Below, piece after piece: positions 6,267 to 13,416 of a DNA stretch of 64,000 nt. This DNA comes from Streptomyces avermitilis MA-4680 = NBRC 14893 (GTDB taxonomy: Bacteria; Actinomycetota; Actinomycetes; Streptomycetales; Streptomycetaceae). Where the stretch lies: NCBI RefSeq assembly GCF_000009765.2, contig NC_003155.5, positions 6,696,001-6,760,000 on the forward strand, given 5' to 3'. How positions within the stretch are numbered: position 1 is the first letter of the stretch; every line of letters begins with the position of its first letter. The translations under genes were made by a program, and so were the position numbers. A model generated the notes under the pieces. The model made no database searches and was not told where the DNA came from. It worked only from the letters and a program-made list of their open reading frames with translations.

Positions 6267-7672
6267 GCGGGTTCGAGGGCCTCGCCCGTGACGGCCTCGA
6301 CCACCATGGCGACTAAGTCCCGGGCGGCCGGGGGCGTGACCCCGTTGCCGATCAGCTTGACCTTGTTGCGCTTGGACGTCGGCGTGAGGATGTAGCCGTC
6401 CGGCAGCGCCATCGCACGGGCGTACTCCGAGGGCTCCAGCATCCTGAACCTCAGGTCCTCGAAGTGCTCGATCTCTCCACCCGGCAGGACCGCGTGACGG
6501 TCCAGCGTGGTGACCGTGCCGAGCGGCTCAGCGGCCGGACGGGCCTTGCTCGTGGAGTAGTAGGGCAGCGTCATCGCCGGGGCCTGGACGAGACCGTGGT
6601 GAGTGCCGCCCGCACAGACGGCCGCCAGCGGCTCCGTGATGGCCCGGTGGGAAGACGCCCCACCCCGCAGCTCGACCATGTACCGCAGCGCGAGTCCGGT
6701 CTCGTTCCGGGTCGTGCAAGTCCTCAACGGCAGATGGGCCGGACGTGCCACCTTGCCCTGACGTCCCTCGACCGGGACGAGCAGGTGGTCGCTGGCGAAC
6801 GCCTGGTACCCCGCCCTGATCCGTCGGAGCGTCGACTCAGCCAGAGGCCGCTTCCGTTCTCCGAGGGTCTTGGCCGGGAGGCTGAAGTCGATGGCCGCGG
6901 CAGCCGCGCGGGCCTTCGGCTCCAGGGCCTGGTCAGCACACGACGTGTACGGGCACCTGAAGGTGTACTGGGAGCGGAACTTCCCGTACAGGCGGTCCGG
7001 CCGTTTGAAGCGCTGGACGACTCGCACAGGGCCATGGGTCGGGCACTCGGCCTGGGGCCTCAGCCACTTGTCGAAGTCGGGGGCCCTCTCGCCGCTCCTC
7101 CAGAAGATCGCGTAGAAGCGGTCACGGCTCTGAGGAGCGCCGGGCCCGAGGGCCTGGGCGAACATCGAGTTCAGGAAGATCAGGCGGTGCTCGTACCCCC
7201 AGGCGCGGATCGAGTCGAGCCAGGCCTTGAAGACCGCTCCGGGCTTCCCCGGCGGCCCCCACTGCATGACCTCGACGACGTTCTCCACGATCATCGCGCG
7301 GTACTGGTGGGACTCGGCGAAACGGACGACGTCCCACATGGTCGCGCGGCTTTTGATCGCGGCCTCGTCGATGCCGCTCGTGGCCTTCACTCCGTCCACG
7401 TACTCGCCGTGGCCCTGCTTCTTGCCAGAGGCGAGGGAGTGGGCGGTGCAGGCCGGAGAGGCCCACAACAAGTCCGTCCTCGGATACCGGGTCGGCTCCA
7501 CCTCGGAGATGTCGGCCAAGTCGTGATCGGCGTCCGGGTGGTTGGCCTGGTGGGAGTCGATCGCGTCCCGGGCGTGGTTGGCGGCGAAGGCCACCTGAAC
7601 GCCCGGGACCATCGCGGCACCGGTGGAGGACCCACCGGCACCGCAGAACAGATCGGTCAAGCTCAGGGTCAC
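6263..7672 (-). CDS. DNA (cytosine-5) methyltransferase, no cognate endonuclease nearby
   Basis: Encodes 469 residues from a GTG at 7672 overlapping the upstream stop. Motif I is LTDLFCGAGGSSTG at the N-terminus. Motif IV is WASPACTAHS with the catalytic Cys, in a variant where the usual Pro before Cys is Ala. ENVVEV is motif VI, QSRDRFYAIF is motif VIII, and the C-terminal KLIGNGVTPPAAR is motifs IX-X. A Cys-bearing insert (CPTHGPVRVVQRF...CPYTSCADQ) lies in the target-recognition half. Such solitary methyltransferases in mobile elements often protect against host restriction. It is in the same coupled operon as the BRO protein. The target sequence cannot be read from the gene. Confidence 0.9.
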   Translation of the reverse strand: MTLSLTDLFCGAGGSSTGAAMVPGVQVAFAANHARDAIDSHQANHPDADHDLADISEVEPTRYPRTDLLWASPACTAHSLASGKKQGHGEYVDGVKATSGIDEAAIKSRATMWDVVRFAESHQYRAMIVENVVEVMQWGPPGKPGAVFKAWLDSIRAWGYEHRLIFLNSMFAQALGPGAPQSRDRFYAIFWRSGERAPDFDKWLRPQAECPTHGPVRVVQRFKRPDRLYGKFRSQYTFRCPYTSCADQALEPKARAAAAAIDFSLPAKTLGERKRPLAESTLRRIRAGYQAFASDHLLVPVEGRQGKVARPAHLPLRTCTTRNETGLALRYMVELRGGASSHRAITEPLAAVCAGGTHHGLVQAPAMTLPYYSTSKARPAAEPLGTVTTLDRHAVLPGGEIEHFEDLRFRMLEPSEYARAMALPDGYILTPTSKRNKVKLIGNGVTPPAARDLVAMVVEAVTGEALEPA

Positions 7673-7791
7673 CGGGCCCTCCGCATCTGGCGGACGACCG
7701 CGGCGATCAGGCCGGTGACGATGCCGAGGGCGAGGAGATGGAGGGCGTAATTGGCGTACTGGATCGCCTGGGTGTGGTTCGCGCTGAACAT
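7669..7791 (-). CDS. Small single-pass membrane protein
   Basis: Encodes 40 residues (MFSANHTQAIQYANYALHLL...). One hydrophobic helix (ALHLLALGIVTGLIAAVV) is followed by a basic end (RQMRRAR), so the N-terminus probably faces outward. Its ATG overlaps the stop of the upstream gene and its stop overlaps the methyltransferase GTG. Overlaps at both ends are the best support for it being translated. Confidence 0.55.
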   Translation of the reverse strand: MFSANHTQAIQYANYALHLLALGIVTGLIAAVVRQMRRAR

Positions 7792-8228
7792 CAGCCCTGC
7801 GCCCCCTCATCCGGGTAGCGCCACTCGATGATCCCGTCCGGGGTATTGAACGGCTCGCCGTAGACCCCGTGCATGGCCCTGACGTCGGAGAAGTGGATAA
7901 GTTCGCTGGCGTTGAAGCCCCAGATCGGGTCCAGGTGATCGAAGGGGATCAGCTCCCGCTTGAACTCGTCCTCCGGGAACGTGGGGTCCTCGGGGCAGCC
8001 GAGGAGTTCCTTGGCGACCTGGTACGGCACGAGCGGCTCTCCGCAGACGCCGTCTCCGTGGTTCTGGTGGCAGCTCCACTGCTCAGCGACGACGGCATGT
8101 CCGACTTCGAGCCACCTGGCCTCTCCACTCGGCACCTGCATGACGCGGTGGTTGGCCCAGAGGTCCTCGGCGATCTCCTCGATCCGGGTCCGGATCAAGT
8201 CGTTCAGGCTGACGGTCGGCTGGTTCAT
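7791..8228 (-). CDS. Conserved-looking acidic protein of unknown function
   Basis: Encodes 145 residues (MNQPTVSLNDLIRTRIEEIAEDLW...). It is acidic, with a central Cys/His cluster (WSCHQNHGDGVCGEP) and a C-terminal PDGIIEWRYPDEGAQG. The start overlaps the upstream stop by ATGA. It sits in the BRO-to-methyltransferase operon of element A. It has no recognised domain. Confidence 0.6.
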   Translation of the reverse strand: MNQPTVSLNDLIRTRIEEIAEDLWANHRVMQVPSGEARWLEVGHAVVAEQWSCHQNHGDGVCGEPLVPYQVAKELLGCPEDPTFPEDEFKRELIPFDHLDPIWGFNASELIHFSDVRAMHGVYGEPFNTPDGIIEWRYPDEGAQG

Positions 8229-8467
8229 CGGTCGTTCCCCCCGCTGATGTCGTTCAATTCGTTGAAGCGCTCGACGTCCTGCCAGAAGGCGGTCAGCGCG
8301 CGGTCCTTGTCCGGGCCGAACAGCTCCTTCAGGGAGCGGTCCGCCTGGTACTCGAAGACCCGGATCTCGCGGGTCGTGACGGCCTCGATGCAGCCGTCCT
8401 CCAGGACCACCAGGTCCTGGACCATCTCCGGGCCGGAGCAGACGAGGTACTGGTCCAGGGCGCTCAC
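8225..8467 (-). CDS. Small protein of unknown function in the BRO operon
   Basis: Encodes 80 residues (MSALDQYLVCSGPEMVQDLVVLEDGC...), acidic, with a likely beta N-terminal half and helical C-terminal half. It overlaps both neighbours by four bases, so it belongs to the operon running from 9548. No motif is recognised. Confidence 0.6.
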   Translation of the reverse strand: MSALDQYLVCSGPEMVQDLVVLEDGCIEAVTTREIRVFEYQADRSLKELFGPDKDRALTAFWQDVERFNELNDISGGNDR

Positions 8468-8691
8468 TGGGGCACCTCCGGCAGCCAGACGCCGTTACGC
8501 CTGCGGACCAGGCCCCGGTCCTTCAGGGCCCCGATGTGGTGGGAGACCGTGGAGTGGCAGAACCCGAGGTCATGACCGATGGAGCTGCTGTTCTGCGGCT
8601 CGGCGGCGACGTTCAGGTACGCCCAGACCAGGCGGGTGGACGGAGCCAGCTCCGTGTCCGTGAGGACCTCACGGATGGCCTGGGCGTTCAC
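8464..8691 (-). CDS. Winged-helix DNA-binding protein
   Basis: Encodes 75 residues from a GTG at 8691 overlapping the BRO stop. TRLVWAYLNVAAEPQNSSSIGHDLGFCHSTVSHHIGALKDRGLVRRR is a clear winged helix of the ArsR/MarR/DprA-like type. The recognition helix is around CHSTVSHHIGAL and the wing around LVRRRNGVW. No effector domain is present. It probably regulates element A, possibly its own operon through the dyads at 9655-9751. Confidence 0.7.
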   Translation of the reverse strand: MNAQAIREVLTDTELAPSTRLVWAYLNVAAEPQNSSSIGHDLGFCHSTVSHHIGALKDRGLVRRRNGVWLPEVPQ

Positions 8692-9548
8692 GCGGCCACG
8701 CCCGAGCCGGCTCGGCGGGCCCGCAGGGAGCGCATGTGGGCGCCGAAGTCCAGAGCAGCGCCCTTGATGTCGTCCAGGGTCATCACGCCGTCCGGGCACT
8801 GGAGGTTCAGGACCGACGTGATGTAGTTGACCCCGTCGTCCAGGGCCTTGAGCTGCTCCTTGGTCAGGAAGTCCTTGGCGACCTTCGAGGGCCGCAGATC
8901 CCCGGCCTTCGCGCTTCGGTACTCCCGCTTGTAGCGCTCGCCGCTCACCTGAGGCTGGCGCTCGCGGACCGTCTGAGCGGTCATGCCGAACAGCCCGAGG
9001 TAGATCATGTTCTGGACGTCCGCGAAGTCGCGGTCCTGACCACCAGCGTCCCGGACGGCCCGGATGATCGAGCGGTAGTCCTTGCGTTCCTGGAGACGGG
9101 CCTCCAGCAGCTCGTCGATGGTCTGCTCGACCAGGGGCTTCATGGTCTTGAGCTGCTCGACCGGAGCGCTCGCGTTGACCACGAAGCCCTCGCGCTCGAT
9201 CTGCTCCAGGAGGTCGAAGACCTGGTCCCGGTACTCGGCGGCCTTCGGGAGGTTGGACCTCATCATCAGGTGGAAGGCCCCGCGCTTGTAGATGACCTTC
9301 ATGGTCTGAAGCCCGCCAGCGGTCGGGATCAGCTCGTTGCCCACGTAAAGGGTCCGGGAATCTCCCGGACCCTTTACCAGGGACCGGATGAACGACTCGG
9401 CGTCGGCCTTGTAGTCGATGGCCTTGCCGAGGTCGGCAGCCACCACGAAAGCCGCCTTGTGCTCGGTGCTGAAGCCCATGCGGAGGGCGGTGTCCGGGAA
9501 GATCTCCTGGACCGCCCTGAAGATGCTGGGCAGGTGCGAAACGCTCAT
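8688..9548 (-). CDS. BRO-N domain phage-type antirepressor
   Basis: Encodes 286 residues from ATG 9548. Residues 1-115 match BRO-N: IFRAVQEIFPDTALRMGF...AADLGKAIDYKADAESFIRSL...GLQTMKVIYKRGAFHLMMRSNLPKAAEYRDQVFDLLEQI. The C-terminal 170 residues are charged and helical. BRO/ANT proteins bind DNA and counter phage repressors during induction. It is the first gene of an eight-gene leftward operon and faces the plus-strand gene at 9934 across a dyad-rich control region. This supports a regulatory-switch role. Confidence 0.8.
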   Translation of the reverse strand: MSVSHLPSIFRAVQEIFPDTALRMGFSTEHKAAFVVAADLGKAIDYKADAESFIRSLVKGPGDSRTLYVGNELIPTAGGLQTMKVIYKRGAFHLMMRSNLPKAAEYRDQVFDLLEQIEREGFVVNASAPVEQLKTMKPLVEQTIDELLEARLQERKDYRSIIRAVRDAGGQDRDFADVQNMIYLGLFGMTAQTVRERQPQVSGERYKREYRSAKAGDLRPSKVAKDFLTKEQLKALDDGVNYITSVLNLQCPDGVMTLDDIKGAALDFGAHMRSLRARRAGSGVAA

Positions 9549-9801
9549 TGCAGAGAACTCATCTCGCTCGTAGAACGCCCGGCCGGTAGTCCAGTGGGCG
9601 GAGCAGTGATGAGTCAGTTCTCTGGCGGGAGATGCCGCTTGCGGCGACAAATGAAATGTAGCACTAACGGGCCGCCTATTTCTACCCGACCTACATTCTG
9701 GGGCCTCCGGGAAATCTCTCGGACTATTCTTCGCACACAGGAAAGTCCGAGTAATTCGGAGGTTCGCCAACGTGGTATCTGGGTGCTTATGCTGGGGCCC
9801 A
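9549..9801. promoter_or_regulatory. Divergent control region with dyad repeats
   Basis: This non-coding stretch separates the BRO operon from the plus-strand gene at 9934. It is A+T-richer than its surroundings. It holds AATGTAG/CTACATT (9655-9661 and 9691-9697), CTCGGACT/AGTCCGAG (9718-9725 and 9744-9751), and GAGAACTCATC facing GATGAGTCAGTTCTC around 9552-9622. It probably holds opposing promoters and operators. Confidence 0.45.
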
Positions 9802-9845
9802 GACGCGACGAAGCCCCCGGGGCTGGTAACCCCAGGGGCCGCGTC
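9802..9845 (+). terminator. Strong leader hairpin, terminator or attenuator
   Basis: The outer arms GACGCG (9802-9807) and CGCGTC (9840-9845) enclose an inner arm GCCCCcGGGG (9813-9822) pairing with CCCCaGGGGC, around a CTGGTAA loop. It lies about 90 bp upstream of the plus-strand start at 9934. There is no long T tract, so attenuation is as likely as full termination. Confidence 0.5.
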
Positions 9846-9846
9846 A

Positions 9847-9864
9847 GAGGAATTTAAATTCCTC
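9847..9864. promoter_or_regulatory. A+T palindrome, copy 1 (18-bp perfect dyad)
   Basis: GAGGAATTTAAATTCCTC is perfectly symmetric. Its core GAATTTAAATTC recurs at 12000-12011 and 12146-12157, and with one mismatch at 10183-10194. Such a sequence is rare in roughly 70% G+C DNA. It is probably an operator or replication-protein site. Confidence 0.6.
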
Positions 9865-9933
9865 GGGTCCAGGAGGCTCCTACACCTCTCAGGACCAGCA
9901 GTCCCCGCACACCTTCACGAGACGGGAACCACC

Positions 9934-11229
9934 TTGAAGAACGTTGCCAATTCTAGCGGCTCCTCCCCTTCGGGTCACGTTGACCTTGACGCCGTGAACT
10001 CCCTCCACCTCGTCGAGATGGCCGCGCGCTCCGTGGGCCGCTCCGAGACCCTGATCGAGCACCTGCTCTCATGGCAGATCGAGACCCGCCCCTTCCTGTC
10101 CGGGACTCGTGGACTCGCCCGTTGGACCAACCTCTCCGACAAGACCGTCCGGGCGACCGTCGGTCCCGAGGGTGGCCTGAGCGAATTTAAGTTCCTCTGG
10201 ACCAGGACCCGTGGGTCCTCCTCCGCCCTCGCCGAGGAGCGCGACTCCATGGAGGTCCGCTTCCGCTCCAATAGCGGCGGTGACTACCGCAGTACTTCAC
10301 CTAAAGACCTTCAGGCCCCTGGTGGCCCCCTGGCTGGGGGCCTGGGGGACCTGGACAAGAAGCAGGGGAAGGAAGGAGCTTGGTGGGGTAATGCGGTAGT
10401 CACCGCCGCAATCAGCGAGAGGGCCCAGGAGGTCCTGGCCAACGGCTTGAAGACCCTCTCGGAGCTGGACACGATGAAGGGCATGGAGCAGAAGGCGAGG
10501 ACCCTGCGGGCCCTGGATGCCTCCCTGGACGTCTGGAGCGAGGTGCAGGGCCCGGACGCCCCGGAGTTCGCCCTCGGCCGCCAGGCGTGGAAGCTCGCGG
10601 TCCTGTGCGGTCTCCGGGACGTGACCCTCTCCACCGACGACATCGCCGGACTGCTGGGCCTGGCCCCCAAGAGCGTCCGGGACCTCCTGGCCCGGATGAC
10701 CAAGGCGATCCCCGGTCTCGTCCGGAAGGTCCGTCAGGGCCGCTCGTTCGTCTACGAGATCGCCTGGGCGCAGGTCTTCGACGAGGCCATGGGGGACATG
10801 TACGACGAGCGGGTCTCCCGCCACGACATCCGCAACCGCAGGGCGGCCCAGGACAAGGCTCTCCAGGCCACGGCGGCCCGACGGGGCACGGGTGCCGGAT
10901 ACCTCGCGTACCGCCTCTCCATGGCTAATCCGAAGCGCGCCGAGTACCTGGAGCGCAACCCCCTCCCGGAGGGCGCTGACGGGGCCTGGAGGGCCCTCGT
11001 GGAGGCCGGGGACGAGCTGGCCCTGTACGAGCACCTGCGGGCCCAGGAGGCCGAGGCTGGACCGGTCCCGAGCACCCCGGCGGTGCTGGTCGAGGAGGCC
11101 AAGGAGGTCACCTCGTTGAACCCCCTTCTGGGACAGCCGGCTCAGGAATCCTTGGAGGCTCCGCAGCGGATCGACCCCGAGGTCCTGGCGGCCATGCGGG
11201 CCCGCATCTGCGCCAGTACGTACGCGTGA
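9934..11229 (+). CDS. HTH-containing protein of unknown function, possible replication or regulatory protein
   Basis: Encodes 431 residues from a TTG at 9934. That start is chosen because the frame upstream overlaps the hairpin and palindrome; it is uncertain. LSTDDIAGLLGLAPKSVRDLLARMTKAIPGLV (about residues 230-262) looks like a helix-turn-helix, and LSGTRGLARWTNLSDKTVRATVGPEG near the N-terminus may be a second. The C-terminus is helical and acidic. Two HTH-like segments with iteron-like palindromes nearby would suit a replication initiator or master regulator, but no family is recognised. A palindrome-like copy (10183-10194) lies inside the gene. Confidence 0.6.
   Translation: MKNVANSSGSSPSGHVDLDAVNSLHLVEMAARSVGRSETLIEHLLSWQIETRPFLSGTRGLARWTNLSDKTVRATVGPEGGLSEFKFLWTRTRGSSSALAEERDSMEVRFRSNSGGDYRSTSPKDLQAPGGPLAGGLGDLDKKQGKEGAWWGNAVVTAAISERAQEVLANGLKTLSELDTMKGMEQKARTLRALDASLDVWSEVQGPDAPEFALGRQAWKLAVLCGLRDVTLSTDDIAGLLGLAPKSVRDLLARMTKAIPGLVRKVRQGRSFVYEIAWAQVFDEAMGDMYDERVSRHDIRNRRAAQDKALQATAARRGTGAGYLAYRLSMANPKRAEYLERNPLPEGADGAWRALVEAGDELALYEHLRAQEAEAGPVPSTPAVLVEEAKEVTSLNPLLGQPAQESLEAPQRIDPEVLAAMRARICASTYA
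10183..10194. promoter_or_regulatory. A+T palindrome, degenerate copy inside the coding region
   Basis: GAATTTAAGTTC differs from the perfect copies by one base. The following bases (CCTC.GG.CCAGGA) also match those after copy 1, so the two are probably duplicates about 26 bp long. Confidence 0.4.
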
Positions 11230-11284
11230 AACAGGGCGGTGACCATCGCTTCGGGAGATGCCGAAGTGATGGCCACCCCTTCCG

Positions 11285-11332
11285 TACGTAACTACGTAGC
11301 GAATTACGTATCGAGTAGGTATTCTGTACGTA
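11285..11332 (+). promoter_or_regulatory. TACGTA operator cluster in the promoter of the Phd-like gene
   Basis: TACGTA palindromes occur at 11285, 11293, 11305 and 11327, the last ending on the A of the ATG at 11332. TATTCT (11320-11325) is a plausible -10 box only six bases before the ATG, so the mRNA may be leaderless. Further TACGTA copies occur inside the gene to about 11485 and just before the region near 11218. Autoregulation by the encoded Phd-like protein is the likely purpose. Confidence 0.5.
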
Positions 11333-11892
11333 TGCAGACCTTCACCAGCACCGAGCTGAACCGCAAGAGCGGCGCCATCCTCCAGGCCGCTGAGGAGCAG
11401 GGATCTGTCAAGATCCGCAAGGGCTCCAAGGTCTACGTACTGCAATACGTACGTACGGAATCCGAGCCCTCTACGTACGTACGTAACGAGCCCACCCCGC
11501 TGGGTGGAGACGAGGTCGTGGAGCTGCTGCGGGAGCAGACGGCTCTGCTGCGGGAGCTGGTGGATCAGGGCCTGCGAAACACAGGCCATGCTCAGGCCGC
11601 CGAGGTTGCCACCTCCGGCATCGTGACGGCCCGGGTGGACGAGGAGCCCGCCGCAGAACAGGCCCGTGGTCATCCCGGAGGCCGTGAAGGCCCCGGAGCC
11701 GGAGAAGCCCGGCGAGCCCTCCCAGGACGAGCTGAGGGCCGCGTACGACTATCTCGGCCTCCGGGAGACGTCGGAGGGCCTGGAGGTCACTCAGAGGGGC
11801 GTCCAGAGCGCCCTGGGCACCGTGAAGAAGATCGCCCGAGAGGACCCCTCCTCGGCCGAGGCCCGGGTGATGGCGATGGGTGCAGCCGATGA
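11332..11892 (+). CDS. Phd/YefM-like antitoxin-type protein, C-terminus probably frameshifted
   Basis: From ATG 11332 the N-terminus FTSTELNRKSGAILQAAEEQGSVKIRKGSKVYVLQYV matches the Phd/YefM DNA-binding fold. An acidic helical stretch (DEVVELLREQTALLRELVDQ) follows. No toxin gene with the usual short spacing follows. After about residue 110 this frame turns into Gly/Arg/Pro-rich sequence, and the neighbouring frame (11666-12007) becomes protein-like. Skipping one base near 11662 would join them smoothly (...EEPAAEQ-AVVIPEAVK...) into a protein of about 225 residues. Either a real or programmed +1 shift or a sequence error is possible. Confidence 0.6.
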   Translation: MQTFTSTELNRKSGAILQAAEEQGSVKIRKGSKVYVLQYVRTESEPSTYVRNEPTPLGGDEVVELLREQTALLRELVDQGLRNTGHAQAAEVATSGIVTARVDEEPAAEQARGHPGGREGPGAGEARRALPGRAEGRVRLSRPPGDVGGPGGHSEGRPERPGHREEDRPRGPLLGRGPGDGDGCSR

Positions 11893-12007
11893 TGACCGCA
11901 TCGAGTTCCTGCGGTGCGTGCAGCTCGACAAGCTCTCGAAGGTCATGGCCAAGAGGGCTGCTGGTGACCCCCGCTGGTTGGGCGTCGCGACTCCTCCTCG
12001 AATTTAA
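11666..12007 (+). CDS. Probable C-terminal half of the Phd-like protein, in the +1 frame
   Basis: Encodes 113 residues if started at the GTG at 11666, but no ribosome site precedes it. The opening VVIPEAVKAPEPEKPGEPSQDE reads like an interdomain linker. A helical domain follows (LRAAYDYLGL...GVQSALGTVKKIAREDPSSAEARVMAM...RCVQLDKLSKVMAKRAAGDPRWLG). It probably belongs to one gene starting at 11332. Its TAA stop lies inside the palindrome at 12000-12011. Confidence 0.5.
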   Translation: MVIPEAVKAPEPEKPGEPSQDELRAAYDYLGLRETSEGLEVTQRGVQSALGTVKKIAREDPSSAEARVMAMGAADDDRIEFLRCVQLDKLSKVMAKRAAGDPRWLGVATPPRI

Positions 12008-12011
12008 ATTC
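12000..12011. promoter_or_regulatory. A+T palindrome, copy 2
   Basis: Perfect GAATTTAAATTC overlapping the stop codon of the preceding frame, upstream of the small-gene run that starts at 12170. Confidence 0.6.
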
Positions 12012-12145
12012 CGCACTCCTCTCCAGGATTCCTTGGGGTACTAACGGTGACCTTTGAGGGGCACCAACAAAACCTGTACCCTGATTCCCGTAGACCCTCG
12101 CCCCACTTCCCCCCGGGCGAGGGTCTCGTGCGTTCCCAGGGGGTG

Positions 12146-12157
12146 GAATTTAAATTC
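12146..12157. promoter_or_regulatory. A+T palindrome, copy 3
   Basis: Perfect GAATTTAAATTC ending five bases before the GGAGG-like ribosome site of the gene at 12170. A protein bound here would block transcription or ribosome entry for the small-gene run. Confidence 0.6.
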
Positions 12158-12169
12158 GGGGAGGTCGTC

Positions 12170-12301
12170 ATGGCGGAGGACCGCTGCGTCTGTGACACCG
12201 AGACATGCTGGTGCGGATACATCCCGCCGGGCGGCACCGCAGAACAGGCCATGGCGATGCTCGCCGACGACGAGCCCGAAGTATTCGACGGGGATTGGTG
12301 A
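12170..12301 (+). CDS. Small Cys-rich acidic protein
   Basis: Encodes 43 residues from ATG 12170 with a GGGGAGG ribosome site. The sequence begins MAEDRCVCDTETCWCGYIPPGG, with a tight Cys cluster (CVC, CWC) that may bind zinc, and ends very acidic (DDEPEVFDGDW). It is the first of six close-set small genes running to 13416. The function is unknown. Confidence 0.5.
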   Translation: MAEDRCVCDTETCWCGYIPPGGTAEQAMAMLADDEPEVFDGDW

Positions 12302-12307
12302 ACGATC

Positions 12308-12553
12308 GTGCAGCACGTAGCACCGTCCAACTCTCCGTACATCACCTGCATCCAGTGCGAGAGCACGTGGCTGACCGAGACGTACGAGGCGGCCAACGGA
12401 ATCGGCGGTTCGTACTCCGATGAGTTCACGTACGAATGCCCGACCGACGGATACCACGTCCCGGAATGCACCTGCGCCTGTTGCGTGTACAGCGACTGCG
12501 GCCATGACAACGACAAGACCTGTTTCGACCCGAACCGAGAACTGAAGCACTAG
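12308..12553 (+). CDS. Small zinc-ribbon-like protein
   Basis: Encodes 81 residues from GTG 12308. It has at least eight Cys, including CIQCESTW, CPTDGYHVPEC and CACCVYSDCG, which suggests two metal sites. It lies six bases after the previous stop. No known family is assigned. It belongs to the cargo-like small-gene run of element A. Confidence 0.5.
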   Translation: MQHVAPSNSPYITCIQCESTWLTETYEAANGIGGSYSDEFTYECPTDGYHVPECTCACCVYSDCGHDNDKTCFDPNRELKH

Positions 12554-12561
12554 GGGGCCGC

Positions 12562-12810
12562 ATGAGTTTGGAATGGACGCAGAAGGCGTATTACGAGGCG
12601 AGCGGAGGGGACCGGGTCGGTCTCCTGTCGCTGGATGACGGCCACTCGGCGGTGGTGTGGGCGTATGCCGATCCGCACTGCTCGATGCAGGTGATCTCCT
12701 TCGACCCGGACAAGGCCCTGGAGGTCTTCGAGATCTCCCGTAACGGCGCTGAGAACCGCGAGGGTCTGCGGTACGACTCCCGCCAGGCGTGGGACGGGGG
12801 TTCCCTGTGA
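12562..12810 (+). CDS. Small protein of unknown function
   Basis: Encodes 82 residues from ATG 12562 (MSLEWTQKAYYEASGGDRVGLLSLDDG...). Alternating beta-like stretches (GLLSLDDGHSAVVWAYA, CSMQVISFDP) suggest a small beta-rich fold. The ribosome site GGGGG lies just upstream. The stop overlaps the next start. No family is recognised. Confidence 0.55.
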   Translation: MSLEWTQKAYYEASGGDRVGLLSLDDGHSAVVWAYADPHCSMQVISFDPDKALEVFEISRNGAENREGLRYDSRQAWDGGSL

Positions 12811-12980
12811 GCGAGCAGCTCTACACCGTCACCGCGTTCTCGAACGACTACGAGCACAAGCCGAGTCGGGGCGTCGTGTACCAGGTGGTCGACGCCACCG
12901 AGGAGTACGTGGAGAAGCTGAAGGCCCGCGAGGCCGAGGAGCACCCCGACCGCTGGCTGAAGGTGGAGGCCCAGGGGTGA
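12807..12980 (+). CDS. Small protein of unknown function
   Basis: Encodes 57 residues from a GTG at 12807 overlapping the previous stop (GTGA). The N-terminus is beta-like (QLYTVTAFSNDYEHKPSRG). An amphipathic charged helix follows (EEYVEKLKAREAEEHPDRWLKVE). It is tightly coupled on both sides. Confidence 0.5.
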   Translation: MSEQLYTVTAFSNDYEHKPSRGVVYQVVDATEEYVEKLKAREAEEHPDRWLKVEAQG

Positions 12981-13147
12981 GCGCCAGGTGCCCCGAGTGT
13001 CATGAGCCGGCGCAGGAATCCGCGGCGACCGACATCGCCCCGTGCTGGGGTGCCCCGCCCGCCTGGAGTCACGAGGACGGGAGCGCCTTGTGCCCGATCG
13101 TCGGTCCGAACGGATACGAGCCCGCTCAGCCGGAGTTCCTGACGTGA
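12977..13147 (+). CDS. Small CxxC protein
   Basis: Encodes 56 residues from a GTG at 12977 overlapping the previous stop. It starts VSARCPECHEPAQE, so one CxxC knuckle is at the N-terminus and two further Cys lie later (APCWGAPP, ALCPIVGP). This is consistent with one zinc site. It is coupled to the next gene, whose GTG overlaps its TGA. Confidence 0.45.
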   Translation: MSARCPECHEPAQESAATDIAPCWGAPPAWSHEDGSALCPIVGPNGYEPAQPEFLT

Positions 13148-13416
13148 AGGGCCTCGTCGTCATCGACCCGGAGGCCCCCGGCGGCTGCCGGAAGGTCTCG
13201 TACGGCCCCGTCGTGAACGGCCGCCCCCTTCGCTCTCCGGCCATGCGGAAGCTCATCGGCAACCTGGTGAAGGACCAGGTCCGTTGGGCCGAGAGGGAGG
13301 CCAAGGAGGCCGCCTGGGTCGAGCGTCAGATGGCCACCGCGCCCCCGCTGACCATGGTCCAGACCCAGATGCTCCGCCGGGTGAAGACGGACCTCACCCG
13401 GGCTGCCCAGCTCTGA
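13144..13416 (+). CDS. Small basic protein of unknown function
   Basis: Encodes 90 residues from GTG 13144. It is basic and helical, with VRWAEREAKEAAWVERQMAT and MLRRVKTDLTRAAQL suggesting two long helices. It is the last of the small-gene run before the Abi gene. No family is recognised. Confidence 0.5.
   Translation: MKGLVVIDPEAPGGCRKVSYGPVVNGRPLRSPAMRKLIGNLVKDQVRWAEREAKEAAWVERQMATAPPLTMVQTQMLRRVKTDLTRAAQL

Noticed and set aside
11332..12007. Complete Phd-Doc type toxin-antitoxin system
   Set aside because: The antitoxin-like part is clear, but no toxin such as Doc, RelE or VapC follows. The second frame is better read as the same protein's C-terminus.
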